Shown here: one piece after another, positions 24,896 to 36,100 of the stretch
Position numbering within the stretch: position 1 is the first letter of the stretch
Layout: the number at the start of each line of letters is the position of its first letter
Assembly (NCBI GenBank): GCA_947561585.1
Contig: CANNZV010002475.1
Location: 1-64,000, forward strand
Source of the DNA: Caprella mutica
Lineage: Eukaryota > Arthropoda > Malacostraca > Amphipoda > Caprellidae
Length of the DNA: 64,000 nucleotides
Reading direction: 5' to 3'
Made by a program: the position numbers and the translations under genes
Notes under the pieces: generated by a model
What the model was told of the DNA's origin: nothing
The model's input: the letters and a program-made list of their open reading frames with translations, nothing else
The model's database searches: none

Positions 24896-26287
24896 ATTAC
24901 GTATAATAATAGCGCAAAATGTGAGCTGACCATTCTCGATGATAACGCCCCTGGTGAAACAGAATTGTTGTTCCGGGCAGTGCTTCCAAATGTCAGAGTG
25001 GTTCATAAGGACAATTGCTCCTTGTTGGGTGCGCCTTTAAGTGACTTGGGTATCCCCGAGGAGATTTTAAGGAAGAAAGAAGATCTGGATCTCATGGTCT
25101 CTCGATTGCGGGTGGTGGATAACCATCAAGCCTTCTTTTTGTTGAGAAATGTTTTCTCCATTCCGAAGCTACAATATGTTCTGCGGGCTTCTCCAGCTTA
25201 CAAGCACGTAGTCGAACTTAGCTGCTTTGATGAATCACTTAGATCTGCCGTTGCCAGTGTGACCAATGTAGAGATGTCAGCTGATTCTTGGTTTCAGGCA
25301 ACTTTACCGGTTGGCCTTGGTGGACTAGGTTGTAGGAGAGCTGGAGATATTGCCTTGCCTGCTTTTGTGTCTTCAATGTATTCTGTGGGTGATTTGGTTG
25401 AAACTATTCTTTCTAATATTAATATAGTCGATACCGGAGAGCTTACGGATGCAGTTGGGACATGGAGGCAGGGTTTACAGGCTGGTCTCCCGGTACCAGT
25501 CCATGAGTCCAGTCAAAAAGAATGGGATACACCACGGGCTCATTCATTAATGGAGAGTCTGTTGGCTAGAGCTGATCAGGTGGCAAGAGCACGACTATTA
25601 TCTGCATCTCTTAAAGAAACTGGAGTGTGGTTGAACGCGATTCCCATACCGTCATTGGGTACACAGCTCGATCCAGAGGTCCTGAGGGTAGCCATTGCTC
25701 TCAGAGTTGGTGCCAGAGTTTGTGAACTTCATTCTTGCCGCTGTGGCAGTGGGATGGATGTCAGAGGACTGCATGGCCTGTCTTGTAGGTACAGTTCTGG
25801 GCGTCACCCAAGACATGCAGCAATGAATGATGTGGTAAAACGGGCTTTGCAAAGAGCAGGACTCCCTTCAGTACTTGAGCCTCCTGGACTTGACAGAGGT
25901 GATGGTAAACGCCCAGATGGTATTACTGTGTTTCCTTACATGAATGGAAAGAGTCTGATTTGGGATTGCACGTGTGTCGACACATTTGCCGAGACACACC
26001 TCAATGATTCCGCAGTTGAGGCCGGATCAGCTGCCGGGGCTGCGGAGAACCGTAAACGTCAGAAATACTCCGCCCTTGGAGATGCATACATATTTGAGCC
26101 AATTGCTATAGAGACCACAGGAGCGTACGGTAGAACGACCTCCTTAATCATGAAGTCCATAGGTAGACGCCTTGTTGAGACAACGAATGATCCAAGGGAG
26201 TGTGCCTGGTTCCAACAGCGAATGGCTCTTGCGATCCAGAGAGGGAATGCCTTCAGCATCCTCTCAGCTGCGAAGGAGAGGTTTTAG
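24896..26287 (+). pseudogene. C-terminal part of a LINE polyprotein (RT thumb, zinc knuckle, RLE)
   Basis: About 464 codons stay open to TAG without a starting Met. The frame opens with NNSAKCEL, as found after the catalytic core of RT. The thumb region follows (LLGAPL, LLRNVFSIPKLQYVLR). Near codon 270 is a zinc-knuckle-like cluster CRCGSGMDVRGLHGLSC, followed by RHPRH and a PD-(D/E)XK-type nuclease pattern KRPDG...SLIWDCTCVDT (PD, 15 residues, D). This order is that of LINEs with a C-terminal restriction-like endonuclease (R2/CRE/NeSL/Hero class). The exact clade is not resolved. Its GC content is clearly higher than that of its surroundings. The upstream EN-free N-terminus and RT core are missing, so it cannot move by itself. 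Confidence 0.85.
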
Positions 26288-26302
26288 AGGGTCGGGTCCA
26301 CC

Positions 26303-26342
26303 CCTTCAGGGAACTCAACCCCTCACTCGTAGTTCCTGAAGG
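26303..26342 (+). other. 3' UTR hairpin of the truncated LINE
   Basis: ccttcagggaact pairs with agttcctgaagg (12 bp, one bulged G) around a 15-base loop. It may be the element's 3' recognition structure for its reverse transcriptase (inference). Confidence 0.6.
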
Positions 26343-26436
26343 AATTTCCTCTTCTGTAAAGATTTTATCCTTCTTGTTTTTGATGGAAAAATATTGTCTT
26401 TTTAAACAAAAAAACAAAAAAAAAAAAAAAAAAAAA

Positions 26437-27253
26437 TTATATTAATAGTTCCTATGAAATATGTTGTACAAAGTATATTAATACTATATTAAACTTAATA
26501 ATGTATCAGCAATATATTAGAAGATAAAAAAACTGATGAAAAGCTGAATCATCTTGTGTTTGAATGAAATTAAAATATTGTGAATTTTCTATATATTGGT
26601 TTCATTCCAAAAAAGTTGTTCTCAAAAATCAAAATATTGATTACTGAACAGTTTCACGTTTTGTTAATAAGAATTTATACAAGACGAATTATCATAGATA
26701 CCCATACTTCATTTACGATGCCTTATTTCTGCATCCAGCAAGTATACAAGATAAATCCAAGACAGGAATTTAAAAGAATAGACACACTGACGATCATAAT
26801 CTCGCTGTTTCACTCTCTACAGCAGGAAATAGAATCTGAATTACCTTACATCAAGCAAAGAATTCGGTCTTGAACGACGAATCACTTTTTTCTGCTCCCA
26901 GATTCACATTCAACCCAGAATAAAATCCCAGGTATCACTCACCGCAGCATACAGATTCTGGTTAAGTATCATAAAGGTTCTGTTCGGTCTTTAACGACGT
27001 GACGTTTTGTTTCTCCAGTCTTTTATTTCCTATGGATGCCAAGCCTATATTTCAGATAGGGTTCTGCGCCAAAATTTGCAGTGGACTCAGACGGCAGAAC
27101 GCTACACTTTACATCGCCATCGGATCCGTTCTGCCAACCCCTACGGCTAACTTCCACTATGATTCATAGATGTTTGACTAAATGTCAAGAACTCTGCCTT
27201 TAGTCCTCGATAACTAAATATATCACATCACCCTGTATGTCTAGTTTTCATTA
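26437..27253. other. AT-rich spacer, nothing recognised
   Basis: Contains one 97-codon AT-rich open frame (26580-26873, +) without recognisable features, and a GC-richer patch near 27060-27140 that I cannot assign. Confidence 0.4.
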
Positions 27254-27424
27254 GGGTTGCGACAATACGCTCTTAAAATCATAGATCCCGAAAATATTAT
27301 AGACTGAGAGAATTAAAGAGTACTGAATGGTTCTACACCAGCGGTATATAGTATTCCGATACCATTTCATTTCGTCTAAGATATTCTTAAGATCTATGAT
27401 TTATAGAGCATATTGTCACAACCC
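27254..27424. mobile_element. MITE family 1, complete copy
   Basis: Starts gggttgcgacaatacgctct, ends agagcatattgtcacaaccc and is flanked by TA on both sides (ta|gggttg ... caaccc|ta). It is 171 bp and palindromic over much of its length. Confidence 0.88.
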
Positions 27425-28254
27425 TAAAAATGATCAATCAGGCAATTTGGCTGGATACTTTTTGAGTTATGAAGTAACAAGATTAAAAATGAATAATTTA
27501 AACGCTGATCAAACCCCACAAATTTGCGAAGTTAATAAATGGAAACAAACAACTTTCCGAAACTGACCACATTTCGTTACAGAGTCCCTGGTGATTTCGG
27601 AGAAGTAATTCTTCGTAAAGGATAATCAGGGAGAAATATTCAACCATTATATAATTTGTTACAAATTTAATTGTAAATTACAATATAAAAAGTATAAAAT
27701 ATAATTACTGAACATTTATAATAAATTTTAAGAGTTAAACTAATTTGAAATTTTAATGACAAATTTGAACCAGTTATCACTTCATGAGAAAAACATCTTT
27801 TAATAGTTATTTTGAAGGTTCTTAACTACATAAATGAAGGAAATATTTTACAATTGGCACAATAAACTTATTAATGAATATGACTATGAGTTACATAAGA
27901 AATTAATAATCAGGTTAATCTTCAAATTAAAAGACTGACTGAGGAGTCTAAGCTCATCAAACTGAATTCATTCAATATAATAACACTATTCCCATCAATC
28001 TTGGGTATATAAAATTTTGCCCAGTACATTAATATGACAAAAGCTATTAACTGACAAAAAATCTTATAATTCGAGCTGCAGGTTTCCTAAATATCATTGT
28101 GTAAAGAATTCTCTCAAATTTTGTCAGTCCAATTAGGGTTAAGCTGCTCAATAAAAAAATATAATGTTCCGATGAATTATAATCTGAAAAAATGTAACTT
28201 TTATATAAAGTACAGTCTATATGAAAAAATAACCCCTTGCCATCTTGAATTTAT
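27425..28254. other. AT-rich spacer, nothing recognised
   Basis: No gene or repeat family member was identified in these roughly 800 bases. Confidence 0.4.
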
Positions 28255-28405
28255 ACAGTAAAAATCCTGCAAAATGCACCTGAGTTATGAACGCAGTTTT
28301 CTAAGATTTAAATCATAGAAAACCATCTAGTGCACCAGAGATATGAAGTGGCTTTGAGTTATGAAGGAAAGCAATACTTGATAACTCAGGAGTTTCACCA
28401 TAGTT
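28255..28405. mobile_element. MITE family 2 fragment
   Basis: Contains gttttctaagatttaaatca, agaaaaccatctagtgcacc and the terminus gataactcaggagtttcac, matching the complete copies at 41878 and 62898. Confidence 0.7.
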
Positions 28406-28488
28406 AAAATGTTACTGAAATTATAAAACCAACATCCAGTCAGTTCACGTCTTCCATTGGCTCAGCAGTGATGACGTCATAATAGCTA

Positions 28489-28737
28489 CCTACCTATTAT
28501 TCAAGATGGCCGCCTAAGTAAATAGAATATTTATTTATATTCAAGCTACCTATTTTTCAAGATGGCCGCCTAAGTAAATAGAATATTTATTTATATTCAA
28601 GCTACCTATTTTTCAAGATGGCCGCCTAAGTAAATAGAATATTTATTTATATTCAAGCTACCTATTTTTCAAGATGGCCGCCTAAGTAAATAGAATATTT
28701 ATTTATATTCAAGCTACCTATTTTTCAAGATGGTGGC
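28489..28737. repeat. 56-bp minisatellite, about 4.4 copies
   Basis: Unit: ctacctatttttcaagatgg, ccgcctaagtaaatagaata, tttatttatattcaag. Units are almost identical, and the last diverges after caagatgg. The motif caagatggccgcc resembles a translation-start context but heads no ORF. Confidence 0.93.
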
Positions 28738-29359
28738 CTGCATGAATGGAATATATGCTTAAAGAGCGTTATTAGTCATTACCTACGGATTTAATTTATT
28801 GAGTTTTTGAGCAAAACTGGTATTGATGTCATGTTTATTAAAATCTTAATTGAATAAAAGATGGAAATATAAGTCATTGCTGGAAGTTTCTGTCAAAAGT
28901 GACTAGGCACCAAAGAATTTTTTTAATTTTTCAACCCACAAAGTTCAATTTATTGTCATTAGAATCTACGTACAAACAACTAAATTCTTCAAAATTGATA
29001 ATTTTTTCTATTCTTGACTTAAAGGCATGTTCCGAATTGTTAGTACTACATATTCGGTCGTAAGAAAAAAAGATATGAAAATTATTATAACAACAATTTT
29101 TATATTAATTTTTAGGAACTTAGCTTACTTGATTTTCTTTTGAGCTAATATTTATTAGTAGTTTCCATCATGAAAAGAATTAAAAAGTTTACATTTTCCT
29201 GTAACTCTACCACGGTATCCAAAATTCAAACCTACTTTTCTAATAAAAATAAACCTAAATTATCAACATTAAGTGATAGATAATTATGGGTGTATGTACA
29301 GAGACTTTATATAATAATAGCTATCAAAATATCTATAGAAAAATACACTTCTTTCACTA
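28738..29359. other. AT-rich spacer, nothing recognised
   Basis: No gene, RNA or repeat was recognised in this stretch. Confidence 0.4.
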
Positions 29360-29523
29360 GGGTTGTGACAATATGCTTTTAAAATCATAGATCTTAAGAA
29401 TATCACAGACGAAATGAAATGGTACCGAATACTATATACCGCTGGTGTAGAACCATTCAATACTCTTTAATTCTCTCCGTCTATAATATTCTCTATGATT
29501 TTAGAAGCATATTGTCACAACCC
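29360..29523. mobile_element. MITE family 1, complete copy
   Basis: ta|gggttgtgacaatatgcttt at the left, agaagcatattgtcacaacc c|ta at the right. It is 164 bp. The interior has accgaatactatataccgct. Confidence 0.9.
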
Positions 29524-29979
29524 TACCCATCACCAAAAAGGGTTAGTCATCCTTCTTCTCGTCTGGTAGAGCTGTGAAAATTATTTGGCAGAAAATTGTG
29601 ACTTGACCTGAAAAATAAAAGAAACCAGTTAGAAAAAAACTATAAGGATATATATATAAAAATTTGTAAAATATGTTCAAAATTTTTTTTTGGTCATTTC
29701 TTTTCAATTTTTTTAGAGATTTTTTTTTTCTTTGAGATGAAGCATGAGGAGAAATACTTTTCTAATTATTTTCTATGAAAGGAAGACGAAACTCTATCTC
29801 AGTTTGCCTAAGTATCTTAATTTCTTTGAAAATCATTATTCTTTTTGTTTTCGATCTTTTAAAATTGCTAAAGTTTTCGACCATCAAAATCACTGCCTTG
29901 ATAAAAAAAACCGTAGTGGAATATTGACGAAACTCACACCAAGTTTTCCAATGTAATAAAAAAAAACGGTTAATAAATT

Positions 29980-30130
29980 AATATGCTTTTAAAATCATAG
30001 ATCCCGAGAATATTATAGACGGAGAGAATTAAAGAGTATTGAATGGTTCTACACCAGCGGTATAGAGTATTCGATACCATTTCATTTCGTCCTATTCATA
30101 AGATCTATGATTTTAAAAGCACATTGTCAC
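29980..30130. mobile_element. MITE family 1 copy overlapping the SLC7 stop codon
   Basis: The left part atatgcttttaaaatcatag and the right part ctatgattttaaaagcacat, then tgtcac, match the family; the outermost bases are lost on both sides. The minus-strand complement of the right end (gtgacaatgtgcttttaa) is read as the last codons and stop of the SLC7 gene. Confidence 0.82.
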
Positions 30131-33100
30131 TAGGGATAACTCACGTATAGCTTTCTCGACTGCGACTGGTTTGTTTTTCCAGTAAATACAGACGAAGTAC
30201 ACAGGTACTCCCGTCAGTAGAATGGCAATTGCAACACCTAGTTCTACTGGACGGGAGACGATGGGTGTGGCCACTAGGAACAGGCAAATCACGAAGAAGA
30301 GCACGGGAAACACTAGCCACACCTGAAAATGGAGATTGTATGAACACTCTAGAAAGCAAAATTTATTTTCAATGGAATAAATGGAAGTTTAAAAAAATTT
30401 ACCTAGGAATATTTTTTAAATTGGACTTATTCCATTCATAACCAACTATGACCTTCTATTGTAAATTCCAAAATCTTTTGACGAATATTCAGGAGTTACC
30501 GTCTGTTTCAGAACCAAAAGCCAAAAGGAAATTAAATACAAGGGACTGGAAGAAACAGTCAAAATAGAAAGTGGCTCCATGAAAAAAAAAATCACCTACC
30601 ACCAGTCTCAGGGATGCATAAAAGCTACTCCATGAATGCAGTCAACTACCAAGGAATATTACTAATAGGGACAAAGGGCTAACCTATATTATCCCTAATC
30701 AGTTTTAGGTCATCCAAACTGCCCAACTTACTTTGATAGGTCTGTTCATGTCTGGGTGTTTGTATCTCATGTAAAGCAGAGCTGTAATCGACAGCATGAT
30801 GAAGAGGGACTCTGTGAAGGATATGTAGTTGATGAGGGCCTCTACATCCACAGTGATGAGCATGAAAACCGTCATAGCACCCTGTAGAGAAAATGCTAAA
30901 TGATTAATTTACTAGGGGTATAACGTCGAAGTTATGAAGTAGACCACATTTTAGATTGGTCAACGGTGTATTATTTAATAATTTAAACGAGTATAAATAT
31001 ATTTGCTAGTAATATAGCGTAAAGAAATCTTGTATCAAGAATTATTTGTAAATGTATTCAGATTCGTCCAATACGCTAAAGCTGAAATAGGTATTCTATA
31101 TAATGACGACTCGTTCACAAATAAAATTGGCAGCTAGTGAGTAGTTAAATCATCTAATTAATCTATTTGAATCTGAAAAAGTTATACAACTAATTCATAT
31201 TTAAAAAAATAAGCGTCTTGCTTCTTTGAAATCGATGGACGGTATTTCCGCGGACCGCTAATTGGACTTTATTATTACAGTAGCAATGGTCTTCAATTAG
31301 GTTGGTATCTAGACTGATAAAACACGGACTCTGCTAAAACACGGAGAATTAAGATTCAAGTGCAAATCAGGCCATTTCAAAAATCGTCAAACCTTGATAG
31401 AGCATCAAGTAAAACTTAAATATTTATTATGCATGCATGTATTGCATCTTTATACAGAAGCAAAATATTAATACTTCTGGATGTATCAGGGTCCGCTTTT
31501 TTATCAGTAGCTATGCTGTATTATCTACCTTAATTGAAGACCATTGCTACTGTACAGCGTCATTTTTTATTGTGTCTGCTGTTCAATTGTTTTGGGGCTC
31601 AATTGTCGGCGGGGTCAATTGTCTATGTTCAGTATATTCTACCCCAGATAAATACTAAATACACTATTTGACAGCCGTTAGGTTAGTGATCAGGTTTGGA
31701 GAGGAGGCTTGCCTCGATAGTGACATAAAGTGTACTTTACTGAATTTATCTGGGGTGGAATATACCTAGAACCTTTGAAATCATATTGATGGCACAACCT
31801 AGTAAAAACTATGTTCAATGTAAAGTTAAACCTACAATTTGGCATCACTTACCAGAAATATAAGAGCCGGTATGGGAGTATAGGAGTGAATATTGATGAG
31901 GGACAGAGCTTGGGGTAGATGACCCTGTCTGGCCCCAACGAAGAAAAGTCTGGACGAAGCGAAGATTCCACCGTTCAGAGAACCGAAGGTGGAGCACGCC
32001 ACGAAGAACGGGATGATCCAAGCCATGCGACCAAGAATCCTGTTACCGAAAGACTGGAAGACAAGGAAGTTACGTTAGTTTGATGATTTACAATTTCAAA
32101 CTATTTTGAAAAGTTAAATTGGAAAAGAAAAGAAAGGTAAATTTCAAATTAAATATAGTACTACTCTCCACTTGACTAAGATTTTGGCATTAGTTGTACA
32201 CTACTGCTTACCACAGCTACAGCATTTGATGCCAGTATTTCGTCAGTAGAAAGGACAGCGAAGTACGCCACATTCACCAGAAAATAGACCACAGTTACTG
32301 TTGGCAAGGATATCAAAATGGCAAGGGGAAGGTTCCTGTAAGGATTCTTCAGCTCCTCTACCACGAAGTTCAGGTAGTTCCATCCAGCGAAAGAGAAGAG
32401 TCCTTGGTAGAACGCTGTAGCGATAGACCCTGCGTCCCATAACGTTCCTTTAAAAGGTTCCTTATAGTTTTCAGTGTGTCCTGTGCCAAGATAGTAAAGT
32501 CCTGCACAGATGATGATGACTAGGGCCAAGACTTTGGCAACGGTGAAGATGTCCTGAACTTTAGTGGCCCAGTCCACATTGGTGCAGTTCACCCATGTCA
32601 GGAAACCTGATGAAAAAAAAGGAAATACAGTACAAGTTGAAGAAAAAGTTAGGTAGCTATATATACTTTCTCTTCAACTTTATATAAGACATCGTTCAAG
32701 TATTAGATTTAGAATGACATATTTTAGTATTGTGCTTTAAATATCAGTTTCCCACTGAAAAGTAGCAGCAAATCAAAACAAACAGTGTAGCTACGCTCTT
32801 TTTCTTTGAACTGAAAATTTGCTAGTCTGAAGTAAAACGGTATTTAAAAATATTTAAAAACCATGGAGTTTTGCAGCAAGATGATAAGAAGCATTTGCTT
32901 GGAGGGAACCTTCAAGCTTGTCGCCCATCTGATCGGATGGGACATGCCTCGGAACGGACATGACACGACGTTTCCGGTCAGGTGGGCGACAAGCTTTAAG
33001 CTATTGACTTCTTCAGAATTGTTAGTTTATTAGTTACTTAGTTAGTCAATTGACTTACAAATAACCACAGCCGCTAATAGTCTCACTGCTACATCTGGGG

Positions 33101-36100
33101 GTGGACAGTCACTGAAGAAAGGTTCTAGGATGTAGTTGGCGAAGGTCAGGGCTATCACGGTGTTACCTGAAACGAAAAAGAAATGTAAAGAAAACGACAT
33201 AAACATTGAACTATACAAAATATATTTTAACATAATACAGTTTTATTTTGGTTAGAGTTTAACGTCTGTTTCAACCATATCGCTGATGTCAAAAGGAAAC
33301 TAAATACAAGGAACTGGAAGAAATAATTAGAAAGAAAAGTGGCTTCATGAACAAAGGAATGTGACGAAAAGGGACACAAGCACCGGTGGCTGCACTCACG
33401 GATGGAAGAGAAAAATGAAGAAGTGAAAGTTAATGAAGCCTATGAGTCTACCTAACACAAAATCTAAAACCTCGTAATTGAAGAGCATTACCCTAGCGCT
33501 ATCCTCTGAAACTGCAAGTAGCGTTAAAAAAATGATAAACATGGTAAAAATGAAAAATGACCTTGCATCATCAAAAATTACAACAGTTCAGGGAGAAAGA
33601 ACCCCTACTCCATTCATATCACATAATTAATTAGTAAAGCCGATTAAAGTAATGAGCTTAGGAGGAAAACAAACATTAGGAAATGTTTGATTCTACCCGC
33701 ACTTTCCTTTAGCTACTGCTAATGATAAAAATTGACCATTCAAATTTTAATTATTACCTATATATAATAACAATGCAAAGATTTTCTTCGATAATATACA
33801 GTTGATGGGAAGTTTAAGTTGCAAGGCTTCAATTTAACAAAAAAGGCGAGTTCAGAAAGGTGAAATACGTAGACTTGTTTTCAGACAAGAAAAACAGTAA
33901 AAAGATACAGGATGACAAAGAAGCTGATTGAAGATTTGGTTCATTCTATACAAGCAGTTAAAACGCCGCGTTTTCACCGCCCAGTTTAAGTCTCTTCAAT
34001 TAATCACGGTTAAATTAATGGGAAACAAATTTGCAGTCTATACTAGCGTTTTTACCGCCTTCCATTCATTTAACCGTCATTAATTGAGGAGGCTTAAACT
34101 GGGCGGTTAAAACGCGGCGTTTTAACCGCTAGTATAGAATGGACCTAAGTGCACTGGCGGTAGTGAACGCTAATGGAATGTTTTACAAGAACTCTAAAAT
34201 GGAAAAGTCGCTAGAAATGAATCACCACAAGTTAAAGGTAGGGGGGGGGGGGGGTCATATCAAGCATTTGCTAAGACTTCTTTTAATGGAATCAGCATGT
34301 TTACTTTGGCAAATTTGCAGAGAGTTACGTTTTAATCGGTTTTTATAGGTACATTTAATTATTTATAATCTTGTTATTCACATAACTGAAAAAGTATTCA
34401 ACCAAATTGCCTGAAATTTTGTGAGACGATTAGTCAATGTCCAGGAACTATTTGGTTAGATTTGTGGAGCGAACAGGTCAAAGGTCAAGGTCATATACAA
34501 CTCAAAAATTAATCAAACAAAAAAAATGTAGCAGCGGCGAATGTATATGCGCTCTATGAGTGTCCGTTCTAGTTGATTATTTGATATGTATTTTGTCTAT
34601 CTAAATAATGGCTATTTAAAAAAAATTAAAATTAGGAATGCGCCCCTGGCGTCGAATAACACAACCTTTATGCATTTATTTGTTATCGTCAATCATACTG
34701 AAGAACGTAAACAGTTCGATTAACTTTAAAGTTGAGGCTGATAATTTGTAAACATAGCAAATGTAGAGCCATCTGGCGGACTTTGCTTGAACTAATGTTA
34801 ACTAATAAAAAACCTATTTTCTCTTAAAATACAGTGATTTCATATCAAGATGAAATGTTTCATATGAAAACTAGACACACCTTTTTTAAATATTAAAGTT
34901 TAACATGAATACTAATTTGGAGTCTGGTTGACAATTAAGAATAATTTTTTTTCTAACTACAATATTAAAATATAAACTAATTAGAAAAATTAAAATTACG
35001 AATAAATCAATTGAGTCAATTAAATAGGAAGTTCATAATCCACACCAACAACAATCAACAGCATTTGCAGAGCTGTACTCAGTCTGAACTAATAAAATCA
35101 TGCTACCCAAAAACTAGGTAAAAACTAGCATCTAGAATAACTCAGCCACTATATTATAGTAGCTATAGATAACATTAGATATAAATTGAATAGTGACATT
35201 AATTTTAATTAATGTTTACAAAAACTTGCTTCAATATTGATTAATTTATATTATAAAGTAAATGAATGAGAAAAATTTGATTAGAGTCCTTAGTAAGAGA
35301 ACTACCCCGTATAGTGAACAAATTTCCTTTAGTCTGTGCTATAAAATGGCAGACTAAAGAATGTTCACTATACGGGATAGTTCTCTTACTCATGACTCAG
35401 CATTCACTATAGAGGAGTACTACTGTATATGGACACTACTCCTCCTCTTCCTCAACTTTAAGCAGCTTATAAATATACCCTTAGCAACTAACTTGTGATA
35501 GAAATTAAAACCTGAATAAAGGATTAGCAGGGGAAAAAGAGGTATGAATGTATACTGCGATGTCTGCTCACAAATTGTAATTAGATGTTATAAAAAAATA
35601 TATATTAATCTTCATCTCTAACAATGTATTAAAACCTTAATAAACTTAATTTCTTGATTTTGGTCATTCCAGTCATTTTGAGTTTTGACCACCTACTCTA
35701 TCCCATAGATTTTAGATCTGGTCACCTGACCACCTACTCTGAACCACTAGATTTTAGATCTGGTCACCTGACCACCTACTCTGAACCACTAGATTTTCGT
35801 TCTGGTCACCTGACCACCTACTCTGAACCACTAGATTTTCGTTCTGGTCACCTGACCACCTACTCTGAACCACTAGATTTTCGTTCTGGTCACCTGACCA
35901 CCTACTCTGAACCACTAGATTTTCGTTCTGGTCACCTGACCACCTACTCTGAACCACTAGATTTTCGTTCTGGTCATTCTGACCACCTACTCTGAACCAC
36001 TAGATTTTCGTTCTGGTCATTCTGACCACCTACTCTATACCACTAGATTTTCGTTCTGGTCATTCTGACCACCTTTCCTGCTCACCTGTCGGCATGATTA

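Larger units (their letters stand above)
24887..26436 (+). mobile_element. 5'-truncated LINE with restriction-like endonuclease and poly(A) tail
   Basis: The coding remnant (24896-26287) is followed by a 3' UTR with a strong hairpin and a terminal A-run (26408-26436). The flanks share aaattatat (24887-24895 and 26434-26442), a possible target duplication, though weak in such AT-rich DNA. Truncation lies inside the RT domain, as expected from incomplete target-primed reverse transcription. Confidence 0.82.

Noticed and set aside
35654..35995. 113-codon ORF of [14 protein letters not shown] repeats
   Set aside because: The 42-bp intronic minisatellite read in frame, on the strand opposite to the SLC7 gene.
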